A DNA stretch of 60,000 nt, from NCBI GenBank assembly GCA_903813345.2, contig CAIIXF020000002.1, positions 30,500,926 to 30,560,925 on the forward strand, read 5' to 3'. The notes under the pieces are model-generated. The model did no database searches, was not told where the DNA came from, and saw nothing but the letters and a program-made list of their open reading frames with translations. Numbering within the stretch: position 1 is the first letter of the stretch; every line of letters begins with the position of its first letter. The position numbers were made by a program, and so were the translations under genes. This document shows, piece after piece, positions 12,180-24,474 of this stretch. Origin of the DNA: Owenia fusiformis. Its lineage: Eukaryota > Annelida > Polychaeta > Sabellida > Oweniidae.

Positions 12180-12400
12180 AAACATAATAGTCACAAGAAT
12201 TAGTCATTGAATGTTTCAATCATAGCTTATTATTGTAGCCATTGTAAATCACAAGAAATAAGTCATTAAGTTCTCAGTCATAACTTACGTACTTATCAAT
12301 CACAATATGAAGTCAATCAATTTTTCAGTCATAGCGTATGTAGACATGGTAAATCATAATACAATAATTCATTGAAATTTTCAGTCATAACTGAAAGTCC
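12180..12400. repeat. Degenerate tandem repeat of about 65 bp in intron 9
   Basis: The words gtcattgaa-tttcagtcataact-ta and aatcacaa recur four times (12200, 12250, 12310, 12365 approximately). Intronic, non-coding. Confidence 0.6.
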
Positions 12401-12530
12401 TCCTCATACACAGGCCCCCTCGCATTTCCAACTGCAAGACTTACCAAGTTTGCCAGGATGCTTTAAATGGATTCCTCTGTGTGTGAGGAGACTTTAATTA
12501 AACCATTATGATAATTAGCCATTAATTCAA

Positions 12531-12734
12531 AGGATGTCATTGACTAAATTGGATGATGTGGCGGAGCAGGTCATTTTTATTAGTGCTTTCGCCACTTTTT
12601 CATTAACTTTGAATTGGATCAAAATAGACTTCTGTCAAAATCGTCCAAAGCTTCGTTTCTCCAAACCGAGACTAGTCTTTTCTTGTAAAAGCCACCTGCT
12701 CCACCACATCATCAAAATTGGTCGATGACATCCT
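12531..12734. repeat. Foldback hairpin (MITE-like), adjacent to the exon 9 donor
   Basis: Inverted ends aggatgtcat...atgacatcct continue inward through ggatgatgtggcggagcaggt and its reverse complement acctgctccaccacatcatc. The arms are about 45 bp and the centre differs. The right end lies 32 bp from exon 9. No target duplication established. Confidence 0.75.
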
Positions 12735-12765
12735 GTGTAGTTTTTGATTCATAAAGGCCTCTCAC

Positions 12766-13387
12766 CTTTTTTGGGTTTGCAACATCTGTATATATGCTAG
12801 GCATTTTACATCTTTGTAGTAGAACCATTTGGCAACGGAACTTATTTGTCAAATCAGTATTTGTTGTACTATTCTCCAAGGCTGAAATATCAATAACATT
12901 TGGACTGGCTACAGTTATTTTTGTAGTTGAAATAGAGTTTGATGGTAAGTCAGATATGATAACAGGTTTAGATGCTTCTGGAGAGTCTGATGTTGTAGTT
13001 GATTCAGACATCACACTTTTGACTGATGTCACATTTGAGTTTGAAGCATTTACTGATGCTTCTGTATCATTTGCGTTTAGCCCTATTGAAGCAGCCTTCA
13101 TTTCAAAACGTTGTTGTCTCTGGGATGACTCTTTCACGGGTAATGTAGTAGACCCTGTTGTTGTAGTATCACTGATATCGACTCTAGGTTTTAGATTTGT
13201 TTTCCTTCTTGATCTCGAACTTGTGATATCCTTTTTCATTGCTGGGGAAGCTGTGGGTTCTTCAGGAGTTACATCTTCAATATCAGAGTCAGTTTTAGGG
13301 ACTTGTGGTATGATTTTTGGTGGCAATATGTTCTGACTTGTGCAAGCATGGAATGAGGAACGGTTCTGGCATGTACAGGAATGCCTT
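12766..13387 (-). CDS. MGA: MGA-like exon 9: Ser/Thr-rich linker
   Basis: 622 nt, residues about 1831-2037. Begins RHSCTCQNRSSFHACTSQN, adding four more cysteines to the domain of exon 8, then a Thr/Ser/Val-rich linker without recognisable fold, ending MVLLQRCKMPSIYTDVANPKK. Acceptor tttgtatttgcag|A, donor AAAAAG|gtgaga. A foldback hairpin (12531-12734) sits just beyond the donor. Confidence 0.86.
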
Positions 13388-13734
13388 CTGCAAATACAAA
13401 TATCAAAGAGACATAACATTGACAATTGTTCTAAATTACAGGACTGGATTTATTGTAGTTTTAAATAAAACATACATACATACATTCTCTTTAGGGTGAT
13501 CACAAACAGAGAGTTGCATATTTGGATCTCCCGTATCATCATTATATAATATGTCCATGCTACCAAACTAAGTTTTGTGTTGTTTAACAGACAAAAAGGG
13601 AAATTGATACAGTGCATGTCCCTAAGACTACATCTATTTCAGTTCTTGTTTCTAGCAAATCAAGCACCATGCACAAGCGTAGCCTGCATATAGCTAGCCA
13701 ATGAGTAGCCAATGACTAATACTAATACTTAGAG

Positions 13735-13846
13735 GTTATGTCACTATGACGTGAAATATGCCTGAGTTCTCCCAATATAGGCCGACCTTGGGAGGCTCTA
13801 TATTTGGGCAAGAACGAAGGCATATTTCACGTCATAGTGACATAAC
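13735..13846. repeat. Perfect-stem hairpin containing TGACGT half-sites
   Basis: gttatgtcactatgacgtga at 13735 and its exact reverse complement ending at 13846, with further pairing towards the loop (ctcccaatatag / ctatatttggg). Outside it, tgatgtattacatg (about 13849) and tatgtaatacatg (about 14036) are inverted to each other, and a TGACGTCA palindrome lies near 13894. Likely a MITE in intron 8. Confidence 0.75.
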
Positions 13847-14191
13847 TGATGTATTACATGCCTTTGTTCCCATGGTTACTTTGTATCAATGACGTGACGT
13901 CATGATATTATCATGGTTATTAAAGAAATCTAATATCAAAACGAGGTAAGCGGGCTATATCGGGGTAATCGGGCAATATCGGTGGATATAGCTCGCTAAC
14001 TTTCCCATTGACTTCCATACAAATGCTTCGCTAGGTATGTAATACATGTATATATGTATCCTTTTATGCTATCCTATTTTCTATTGTTTATTCAATACTG
14101 ACTGGATCATGAAACAACTTTCCTTGAAAAGATCCAATCACTAATGATACCGACCCCTTCAGAAGATATGGTTACAAATATGTGTTCTTAC

Positions 14192-14301
14192 TTTTTTGCA
14201 TATACATAGACAGTTGTCCTGGCACATGAGGCATTAAGGTTTGTAAGTGTAACATCACTATCATCGAGGTCAATGTTGCTTGTTCTTATAGTGTGGATGT
14301 A
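14192..14301 (-). CDS. MGA: MGA-like exon 8: end of the MGA conserved domain
   Basis: 110 nt, residues about 1794-1830. Encodes YIHTIRTSNIDLDD, then NASCARTTVYVYAKK; the CAR-x-x-VYxxxK pattern resembles the closing part of the MGA conserved domain in vertebrates (from memory, not aligned). Acceptor tatgtttcag|TACATC, donor AAAAAA|gtaag. Ends two bases into a Lys codon finished in exon 9. Confidence 0.84.
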
Positions 14302-14771
14302 CTGAAACATAAGAAAGCATCAAGTAAAAGTGTGTATGGGGAATTATGTAAGTACTTGATGTTTAAAGAACCAAGAAGGGTATCCTATTATCAAAAACAG
14401 TATTTCTCATATTTCTAGCAATAAAGACCATTTAATGTCAACATTTACTTCTAAAGTCATGTATAAGTAAAATAATCTTAATCTTAATTAACATAGCATT
14501 TATTGTCAAATACTGCTTAAAGAGAAGAAATTTTGTCCAATAGAAACCATATCTGCTCCTTTCCGTTTCTTTTATGTTCTGTCAAAATTGCTCCACTAAT
14601 CCAACTGAAGTTTAGGGAAACGTTTGCAATGCTGTCATGTTTCTTGTTAGCCAACTTGTGGTGAAATTGGAAAGTCCCTACTGGTACCTAGGTTATTCAT
14701 AAATTGGTTTCAATTCAATTTATAATATTTCAAGGAATTGCTCCCTGGAAGATTGTTAAACAAAGACTCAC

Positions 14772-14882
14772 TTTTCTCGTAATACCATCACTTCCAACTT
14801 GGTTTATGACCTTGTCATGGCTTGGAAGACTTATCTTTGACTTAACGTTCTTTCTGATGTTCTTTCCAACATGGCTTGATAC
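14772..14882 (-). CDS. MGA: MGA-like exon 7
   Basis: 111 nt, 37 codons, phase 0 at both ends. Acceptor tttttcttacag|GTATCAAGC, donor AGAAAA|gtgagt. Encodes a very basic segment beginning VSSHVGKNIRKNVKSK, continuous with the lysine-rich end of exon 6. Too short to classify on its own; supported by strong splice sites and matching phases. Confidence 0.82.
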
Positions 14883-15193
14883 CTGTAAGAAAAATCAGTT
14901 TTACATCTATAATTGCGGTTTGAATTTTTGAATAATCAACTTTGAACTTTTTAATTTTCTTTGAAAATGTGACTTCTAGGCCAAGTAGATTCCCCATTAA
15001 ACCCATGTTATAAAATCAGGAAATATGTTTTCTTTTCCTAGACAAATTTTCAACTCAAAGAGGTAAGATACAGATTGAGAATTCTATTTAAGGGCACTTT
15101 TATTTGTTATGATTTGCCATGTTATCTGACCCACATTAGCCACCTGGTTGCGAATGTGTTTGGTGCATTTAATTGTCTTAAAATGAAACTTAC

Positions 15194-15840
15194 CTTGCTC
15201 CTTGACTGATTAATCTTAGCTTTCTTGGCAAACAGAGCCGCCTGCGCCTGAATCAAAGAGCCCATTGATTTTTTCAAATGAGTATATGTCTTGTCACGTT
15301 TACCATGAGCCCTTTTGACAAGGGGATATATCTTACGACCAACTTTGAAAGGCTTCACTATCTTAGACTCATCATCAAGCGTATCATTATGTTTGAAGTT
15401 ATCATCCGTGAGGCTTTGACTTTTGGTTGAATTTTCCATGTGTCTCTCAGTGAAATGAATAGTGTCAGTGGGTTTATCAATATCAATGACTACATTGCCA
15501 GGCTCAGTTGATGTAGCAGGTGGTGAAGATGATGCTGGTATTGTAGAATTCCCCATTTCAGCCAATTTTGATTCTTCTTCAGCTTTTTTAATTCCTTTTG
15601 CTATTTCCTTTTCCTGTACTGTTAGATAAGTTGCCAAGCTATCAAAGTCAATGTCATCATTATCATCCATCCATACAAAGTCTTCTTTACCGACACCATA
15701 GTTAAAGTTTGGCTTTTTCCATCTTTTGCCCCTCCTAAGAGGCCTTGTGTTGTCTTTGGCGGGGAGAGTAGAGGTAGTTGATGGAATAGCAACTTCAGGT
15801 ACTTGTGGTGTCTCAGGACAGGTACACCCAAACATACAGC
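15194..15840 (-). CDS. MGA: MGA-like exon 6: second half of the MGA conserved domain
   Basis: 647 nt, residues about 1541-1756. Starts in phase 1 and completes GCMFGCTCPETPQVPE, continuing the Cys motif of exon 5 across an 8.5 kb intron. Followed by a basic patch (RRGKRWKKPNF), an acidic segment (DDNDDIDFDS), a charged helix-forming stretch and a conserved-looking KPFKVGRKIYPLVKR. Donor AGCAAG|gtaagt, acceptor attgttgcag|GCTGT. The Met within the Cys motif is internal, not a start. Confidence 0.9.
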
Positions 15841-15929
15841 CTGCAACAATACAATTAAATAAATCACTGTTAATGGAAATTGTTGAAATTCATTTTTTTG
15901 AACTGATACCCTTCTTAGATATAAGATCT

Positions 15930-16260
15930 ATTAAAAAAGGCGCATAATCACCAACGTGCAAAAGTCAATGTTTTTTCTATAAATCGGGCAACAATGGTCT
16001 ACACGAGCTGTAATAAATAGGTATAAGGGACGTTATTATCAAAATACTAATGACATTGCTCATTTTTTAAAGTTAGTTTCCAAGTCAAAGGCATTTGCGT
16101 GTCAATGCATTGCGGCTGCTTCATTCCACTCAGATGTTGTTTCCTAAACTTTGGATTCCCCTTGCAGGGTCATGCAAAGATTTGGAAACAACAATTACAA
16201 CATCTTTGTGGAATGGTTCAGCACATGAGTCCAAGGCTTAAATCCAATACACTATATGTA
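15930..16260. repeat. Dispersed repeat segments in intron 5
   Basis: 15930-16085 matches 41385-41540 on the same strand (gatctattaaaa..., ctataaatc..., cacgttattatca..., aactaatg-cattg). 16090-16250 is inverted to about 4390-4500 (gtggaatggttcagcaca / tgtgctgaaccattccac; atgcattg-ggctgcttcat). Family unknown; non-coding. Confidence 0.6.
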
Positions 16261-17879
16261 CTCACAGGCTGGTATCGAAAGATTTGTCCGCTGTGACGTT
16301 GCATGCTATTTTTCATAAACACACTAAGAATACTTCACAATTTATTTTTTAACTCATATGTTTCATTATATCAAGGAAAATTACTTCTTCCAAGCAATTG
16401 ATATATCATTTGTGGGTAACCTTCACTTCTGTTTGAAGTTCAATAAAGCTAGGAGTAAAAGCTGTTGAAAACAGCGCCAGAGTATCATACTCTAAAATGT
16501 ATCATGATTTCTTTTTTAACTTTTTTTATGGCATGATATAGTGACACGATAATATTTACATATGTTTTCAGCATAACTCTGAATGTATTAATGAGATCTG
16601 GATGTTTTTGGTCTTTTTAATTTTTTTATAAAAAATAATGTTTAATTTTTTTGTCAGCTGTGATGGAGCAATTTCACAGTTCACATTTGCAACTGCTCCG
16701 TCACAGCAAACGAAAAAAGTTAAACATTTTTTTTAATAAAAAAATTAAAAAGACACAATTTTACACAATTTTACACAATTTTACATTAGTGCAGTCAGTT
16801 AAGTCAATAAAACCATAGAATTGCACATGCTATATATAAAGCACCATTTTTTGACCAAAGTATCTTTGGTACATATATTTTTGATATCTAACGAAGTTGT
16901 GTTGAAAAGTCCTCTCAATTGATGATAGCATGCCTCGAAAATCTTGCCCATTTACATTGAGCTCCATGTTAATTCATCAATCTTCAAAAGACCCCCTGCA
17001 GAACAGTTCTAAAGTAATAAAGCCCATATTCCTAGTATCTTACAATAATATGATTATCTTCAAAATAAGAAGGGTTGTTTTTTTTCTTTTGCCTAGTTCC
17101 AAAGATATTGGCATTTGAATTTTGGAAAATCCCCATTGGCTGCCATTATAAACTGCTATCAATATAGCTTTATTAAAGTGTCCTTTTCTCAAAAAGTCCA
17201 CTACGAAATTTTCTAATATTGTAGATTTCTATAGTTAATATATTGACTTAAAAGAAATCAAACAGGCACATTTCTAAAAATTTCTTATTTTTAATATATG
17301 TAGCCGTTAACACTTGGTGAAATCAATAAAATAATATATAAAAAGATGTTTTATTTTCGGATATTTGTGTAAAAAGATGCGTAATAATACAGTATTTCCA
17401 TTCAGTATTGTAATTATTATATTATATTATGAAGGAAAAAAATATAATCAGCAAAATATACTCTATTATATAGAGATTAATATAATATAATTAGAAATAA
17501 GCAAGATCCAAATATGATGATTGCAGTTTATTTAGAATTTTTTTCTATTCTAAAAAATATTATTTTCTTGTATTTTCCAATCTGAACAGAATATATCAAA
17601 TTATATTGTATTATTTGGGTTCTAAAAAATATTATACGCGATTATTCTCGCCCAACTTGATGTACAATCCATCTGGTTAATTACTTAACCAAACAAAACA
17701 AAGAATGCACAGCATGGCAGTTAATAGGATTAACCGTTCTACTGGCCTTCTCATCTCCATTACTTACAAATGTCACACATACATTTTATTTTGATTTTTC
17801 TATTTCTATTTGAAACATATTTACAAAATAAATATTTAGAAGAAATTAATAAATTTAATTTGATTAAAATTAATGTTAA

Positions 17880-20340
17880 CAATGGAGTAAACATGTGAAG
17901 AAAAGTCATCAATTAAAAATCAAAAAATTAACTTTCCGATGAGTTAATCAATTCAATCCAAATTTTAACACAATGTTAATCATAGAAAGAGGGACACTAT
18001 ACCATCAAATAAATATGAAAAACTTAATTTGCAAATTATTATTTTTTTGTGGAAATTAGAAGAATCAGTTCTAGATATTAATCCATTAACTCTAACAAAC
18101 AGATTAGTTATCAGTGAACAAAACTCATTTCATAGAAATTGAAAAAACTTAGGGATTAAGGTATTACTTATATTGCTCTGACATCAATACATGTATGTGA
18201 ATGGTGAAAATCTGCATGATTTTGAGAGAATTGTTGGCCAAGGGGAGGGGATCGTTACTCGATAGGTACGGGCCTGTATAAAATGCGTAATGTACTTGTA
18301 TTTAACTGAAAAATTGAGCAGTTCTGTGTCAGAGGCAAAGTGTGGTTGGCAAAGTGAATACAGGTGGTTGTTTGTGTCTCACTCTGTGTAAGAAGGGGCC
18401 TTAAATGTTGTTTGTTGTAAACTTAATGTGGCAGAGAAACAATGGAGTGGAAACCCATTGATTAAAACTTAACTTTTCGTTGAGTCAATCAATTAAATCG
18501 AAATTTTAACACAATGTTAATCATAACATAAGGGGCATTATACAATCAAATAAATATGAAAAACTTAATTTTCAAATAATTTTTTTGTGGAACTCAGAAC
18601 TGTTGGCTGTAGGAAATTAATCCATTGCTTCCAACAAACAGATTAGTTGTCAGTGTTAATGAAGCTCATATTTAAAAAAATTAAATAATTAGGGATTAAC
18701 ATTTTACTTATCATATTGCTCTGACATGCTGTATGTCAATATGTTATTTACATCAATTTGTTCTACCAAGCACCAATTTACTCAAAGCGTAATCATTGCT
18801 TTGTCAGATGAAACATTAAATTGTGCCCACTTCTTTATTTTCATTATCAAACAACTAAACATACCGAATCTCGCACCTTTTGAATATATATATATTTGGA
18901 AATGGAAAACAAAATAAAGTTGTAATAAAAAGAAATGATCCAATTGTAGTAGAAACAAATGTATAACATCATGTACTAATCTGATGTTTATATCCCCCCT
19001 CCCAGGATATCCCCGGTTTATATCTCAGATATTATATGGGTAACAGAAAACACACGAATTGTGAAATGTGAGAGAATACAAGTTCTCATTTTGTTTTAGC
19101 ATGGATTAACACCACTTTTATCGGTTAACCTAATGGACGTTTCCTTATTTATTATCAGTGATTTGTCAGAAAAATCGGAGCAAAACATACAATATATTAC
19201 AGGCTTGTAATAAGTTTTAGCCAAGCGGATCAATTTTCAAAACATACCAAGGGTTCACAATTGATAATAGGATTTTGAAAGAATTTTGGCAAGGGGGAGG
19301 GTGATTTAATCGAACCCAACGACCCCCCCCCCTTCCTTGCCATGGACCTGTATCAAATTTGTAATGTATTGATATATAGCAGTTTCGTGTCATCAATGTT
19401 TTGTGTTGTTTGTGAAGTGAATAAAGGTGTTTGTGTCAGTGTGAGAGAGGGCTTTAAGTCTTGTTTGTTGTAAGCTTAATTTGACAGAGAAACTATTGAT
19501 TTAAATTGGGAGGAAACCAAATGGAGTAAAAATGTGAGGAAAGCCATTGATTAAAAATTAACTTTCCATTGAGTCAATCAATTAAATCCAAATTTTAACA
19601 CAATGTTAATTATAACATAAGGGACATTATACGATCAAATAAATATGAAAAACTAAATTTGCAAATTATTTTTTGGTTGAAATTAGAACCATCGGCTGTA
19701 GAAATTAATCCATTAACTCTAACAAACAGATTATTTATCGGTGTGAACAAAACTCAAATCATAGAAATTGAATAATTAGGGATTAAAGTTTGACTTATTA
19801 TATTGCTCTGGAATGTCAATACATGTATGTGAATGTTGAAAAACTATATGAATTTGAAAGAATCGTTGGCCACGGGGAGGGGGGTCCTTAAGTATGGTTC
19901 TGTATAAAATGCGTGATGTGTTTATTAATTATTGAGCAGTTCTGTGTCATGACTGTTTTTTGTTGGCAACGTGAATACAGGTGGTTGTTTGTATCTGTGT
20001 AAGAGGGGGATTTAAGAGTTGTTTGCCAAAAACCTAATGTGACAGAGAAACAATGGAATAAAAATGTGAGGAAAACCAATTAATTAAAAATCCAAAAATT
20101 AACTTTACAATGAATTAATTGATTGAATCAAAAATTTAACACAATGTTAATCATAACATGAGGGACATTATACAATCAAATATATATGTAAAAACTTATT
20201 CTGCAAATTATTTTTGTGGAATATTTTAGAGCCATCAGCTGTAGAGATTAATCCATTAACCATAACAAACGGATTAATTACTTAAGTATAAGTATGAATG
20301 AAACTCATTTCATAGGAATTGAATAATAAGGGATTAACGG
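17880..20340. repeat. Four tandem units inside the nested element
   Basis: Units start near 17881, 18440, 19528 and 20048, each carrying tcaattaaatccaaattttaacacaatgttaat-type sequence, an aaactcatttcatagaaattgaa segment and, in longer units, a Gly-like ggccaaggggaggg word and cagttctgtgtca. The array is bracketed by inverted gccgttaa (about 17303) and ttaacggc (about 20335). Confidence 0.7.
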
Positions 20341-20659
20341 CTCGAAAATAAACGCGTATAATCGGTTTTTGATTGCAGATGCCAACATATTATTTGCTCC
20401 TGACAAAAATATTATTCTATATTATATGGTATTATATGTTGTTCCCTTTAAATAATACACGAATAATATTATTAAATCAAAAATAACTCTTCAAAATACG
20501 TATTATATTTTTTTTCCGCTATAATACAAAAAATAACTGCCTATTATACTGGAAAAAATATTCTCTATGATTCTCTCTTAATGCAACTTATTTTGCAGTA
20601 TATTAAACATTTTATTCTATATTATTTTTCCATTTTTACCAAGTGTAAGTTGTATAAAA

Positions 20660-23600
20660 AACCTATATTGAGCCCTATGTTAATTTATCAATCTTCAAAA
20701 GACCCCCTGCAGAACAGTTCTAAAGTAATAAAGCTAATATTCCCAGCATCTTACAATAACATGATTATCTTCAAAATAAGAAGGGTTGTTTTTTTTCTTT
20801 TGCCTAGTTCCAAAGATATTGGCGTTTGAATTTTTGAAAATCCCCATTGGCTGCCATTATAAACTGCTATCAATATGGCTTTATTAAAGTGTCCTTTTCT
20901 CAAAAGGTCTACTATGAAATTTTCTAATATTGTAGATTTCTATAGTTAGTATATTGACTTAAAAGAAATCAAACAGGCACATTTCTAAAAATTTCTTATT
21001 TTTAATATATTTAGCCATGAAGTTGTATAAATAACCTATATTGAGCCCCATGTTGATTTTCAAAAATTGAAACGCCAATATCTTTGGAACTAGGCAAAAG
21101 AAAAATAACAACCCTTTTTATTTCGAAGGTAATCATGTGATTGTAAGATACTAGGAATATGGGGTTTATTACTCTAGAACTGTTCTGTTTTATAGATCGA
21201 AAAATTAACATGGGGCTCAATATAGTTTTTTGTACAACTTAACGAAAAAATATATTAAAAATAAGAATTTTTTAGAAATGTGCCTGTTTGTTTTCTTTTA
21301 AGTCAATATACCAATTATAGAAATCTACAATATAAGAAAATTTCATAGTAGATTTTTTGAGAAAAGGACACTTTAATAAAGCTATATTGATAGCGGTTTA
21401 TAATGGCAGCCAATGGGGATTCTCCAAAATTCAAACTTCTATATATGGAACTAGACAAAAGAAAAAAAAACCTTCTTATTTTTGAAGATAATCATGTTAT
21501 TGTAAGATACTTGGAATATGGGCTTTGTAACTCTAGACCTGTTCTGCAGGGGGTTTTATGAAGATTGTTAAATTAATATAGGGCTCAATATAGGGTTTTT
21601 ATACAACATAACAGCTACATGTATTAAAAATAATAATTTTTTAGAAATGTGCCTGTTTGAATTTTTTTGAGTCAATATATTATCTATAGAAATCTACAAT
21701 ATTAGAAAACTTCATAGTGGACTTTTTGAGAAAAGTACACTTTAATAAAGCTATATTGATAGCAGTTTATAATGGCAGCCAATGGGGATTTTCCAAAATA
21801 TAAATGCCAATATCTTTAGAACTAGGCAAAAAAACTTCTTATTTTGAAGATAATCATATTATTGTAAGTTGCTAGGAATATTGGCTTTATTACTTTAGAA
21901 CTGTTCTGCAGGGGGTCTTTTGAAGATTGATAAATTAACATGAGGCTCAATATAGTTTTTTTTATACAACTTAACGGCTGCATATATTAAAAATAAGAAT
22001 TTTTTTTTAAGTCAATATATTAACTATAGAAATCTACAATATTAAAAAATTTCATAGTGGACTTTTTGAGAAAAGGACACTTTAATAAAGCTATATTGAT
22101 AGCAGTTTATAATGGCAGCCAATGGGGATTTTCCAAAATTCAAATGCCAATATCTTTGGAACCAGGCAAAAGAAAAAAACAACCCTTCTTATTTTGAAGA
22201 TAATCATGTTTGTAAGATGCTAAGGAATGTGGGCTTTATTACATTAGAACTGTTCTGCAGGGGGTCTTTTGAAGATTGATAAATTAACATGGGGCTCAAT
22301 ATAGGTTTTTTATACAACTTCACGGCTAAATATATTAAAAATAAGAATTTTTTAGAAATGTGCCTGTTTGTTTTCTTTTAAGTCAATATACCAATTATAG
22401 AAATCTACAATATAAGAAAATTTCATAGTAGATTTTTTGAGAAAAGGACACTTTAATAAAGCTATATTGATAGCGGTTTATAATGGCAGCCAATGGGGAT
22501 TCTCCAAAATTCAAACTCCTATATATGGAACTAGACAAAAGAAAAAAACAACCCTTCTTATTTTTGAAGATAATCATGTTATTGTAAGATACTTGGAATA
22601 TGGGCTTTGTAACTCTAGACCTGTTCTGCAGGGGGTTTTATGAAGATTGTTAAATTAACATAGGGCTCAATATAGGGTTTTTATACAACTTAACAGCTAC
22701 ATGTATTAAAAATAATAATTTTTTAGAAATGTGCCTGTTTGAATTTTTTTGAGTCAATATATTATCTATAGAAATCTACAATATTAGAAAACTTCATAGT
22801 GGACTTTTTGAGAAAAGTACACTTTAATAAAGCTATATTGATAGCAGTTTATAATGGCAGCCAATGGGGATTTTCCAAAATTCAAATGCCAATATCTTTA
22901 GAACTAGGCAAAAGAAAAAAACAACCCTTCTTATTTTGAAGATAATCTTATTATTGTAAGTTGCTAGGAATATTGGCTTTATTACTTTAGAACTGTTCTG
23001 CAGGGGGTCTTTTGAAGATTGATAAATTAACATAAGGCTCAATATAGTTTTTTTATACAACTTAACGGCTACATATATTAAAAATAAGAAATTTTTAGAA
23101 ATGTGCCTGTTTGAATTTTTTTAAGTCAATATACTAACTATAGAAATCTACAATATTAGAAAATTTCATAGTGGACTTTTTGAGAAAATGACACTTTAAT
23201 AAAGCTATATTGATAGCAGTTTATAATGGCAGCCAATGGGGATTTTCCAAAATTCAAATGCCAATATCTTTGGAACTAGGCAAAAGAAAAAAACAACCCT
23301 TCTTATTTTGAAGATAATCATGTTATTGTAAGATGCTAGGAATGTGGGCTTTATTACATTAGAACTGTTCTGCAGGGGGTCTTTTGAAGATTGATAAATT
23401 AACATGGGGCTCAATATAGGTTTTTTATACAACTTCACGGCTAAATATATTAAAAATAAGAAATTTTTAGAAATGTGCCTGTTTGATTTCTTTTAAGTCA
23501 ATATATTAACTATAGAAATCTACAATATTAGAAAATTTCGTAGTGGACTTTTTGAGAAAAGGACACTTTAATAAAGCTATATTGATAGCAGTTTATAATG

Positions 23601-23790
23601 GCAGCCAATGGGGATTTTCCAAATTTCAAACTCCTATATCTTTGGAACTAGGTAAAAGAAAAAAAACAACCCTTCTTATTTTGAAGATAATCAAGTTATT
23701 GTACCATACGAGGAATATTGGCTTTTTTTCTCTTTAACTGTTCTGCAGGGGGACTTATGAAGATTGCTAAATTAACATGGAGCTCTATGT
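20660..23790. repeat. Satellite array, units of about 370 bp, with one inverted unit
   Basis: The word taatggcagccaatggggat occurs at 21401, 21770, 22110, 22481, 22852, 23223 and 23596, giving spacings of 369, 340, 371, 371, 371 and 373. Units at 16960-17300 and 20660-21010 are reversed. 21262-21700 and 22341-22780 are nearly identical, a higher-order period of about 1080 bp. Short open frames here are repeats of one unit, not genes. Confidence 0.9.
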
Positions 23791-24303
23791 AAAAGTGCAA
23801 AATTTTCGAGGCCTGCTATTATCAACTGGGGTCACTTTTTACCACCACTTCGTTAGATATCAAAAATGTATGTATTAATGATACTTCTGTCAAAAAATGG
23901 TGCTTTATATATAGCATGTGCAATTAAAAACCTAACTGACTGCACTACATCTGATCTCATTAATACCTTCAGAGATATGCTGAAAACATATGTAAATATA
24001 ATCGTGTCACCATATCGTGCCATTAAAAAGTTAAAAAAGAAATAGTACATTTTGGAGAATGATACTCCGGCGCCATTTTCAATAGCTTTTCCTCCTAACG
24101 TTCTTGGGACTTCAAACAGAAGTGAAAATGATATATCCACTGCATGGAGTAATTTTCTTTGGTTTAACAAAACAAATGAGTCAAAAATAAATTATGTGGT
24201 TTTCTTAGTGTTTTTATGAAAAATAACATGCTCCGTCACAGCGGACAAATCTTTCGATACCAGCGTGTGGTACAGCAATAAAATAATTTAAGATGATAAT
24301 TAC

Positions 24304-24474
24304 CTGGTTTCCTACATTCTGTTGAAGCATGTTTAGGTTTAGCAGCTCCTATGCTTGCACAGATGCAGCCCAGTTTACAATACTCCTTATCACACAGGGG
24401 TTCAGTGTGGCTCTTGAGAGGTTGTTTTGATGTGTTGGCTTCACATAGGTGGCATATACAACCATAGCGGCAGC
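24304..24474 (-). CDS. MGA: MGA-like exon 5: Cys-rich core of the MGA conserved domain (DUF4801)
   Basis: 171 nt, residues about 1484-1541. Encodes CRYGCICHLCE, then DKEYCKLGCICASIG, and ends ECRKPG, whose split glycine is completed in exon 6. The paired CxxGCxC motifs are the hallmark I recognise for the MGA conserved domain; their molecular role is not established (a metal-stabilised protein-interaction module is plausible). Acceptor tatgttag|GCTGCC, donor CCAG|gtaatt. The donor is only 34 bp from the end of the composite transposon in the next intron. Confidence 0.9.

Larger units (their letters stand above)
16787..23947. mobile_element. Nested 7.16 kb long-inverted-repeat element with internal satellites
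   Basis: Termini TAGTGCAGTCAGTTA (left) and TAACTGACTGCACTA (right) with cat on both sides (16784-16786, 23948-23950), a possible 3-bp target duplication. Inverted arms match for roughly 500 bp (for example atatctaacgaagt, gcacatgctatatataaagc). Inside are a block of about 370-bp satellite units and four ~300-560-bp internal units. No open frame resembling a transposase, so non-autonomous. Superfamily not assigned. Confidence 0.75.
16263..24269. mobile_element. Foldback element copy 1 (CACAGG family), disrupted by a 7.2 kb nested element
   Basis: Left terminus CACAGGCTGGTATCGAAA at 16263, right terminus CTTTCGATACCAGCGTGTG ending 24269. Flanks gtact (16258-16262) and gtaca (24270-24274) form a 4-of-5 match target duplication. 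Left arm plus centre run to about 16786. The rest of the right arm resumes at 23951. The missing part is replaced by the nested element 16787-23947. The copy sits in intron 5 of the MGA-like gene and ends 34 bp from exon 5. Non-autonomous, no transposase. Confidence 0.85.

Noticed and set aside
20660-23790. CRISPR-like regular repeat spacing
   Set aside because: Units are contiguous ~370-bp satellites with no spacer-repeat structure, in animal DNA.
16263-24269. Possible CACTA (EnSpm) assignment because of CACAG ends
   Set aside because: CACTA elements make 2-3-bp duplications; the copies here have 5-bp duplications.
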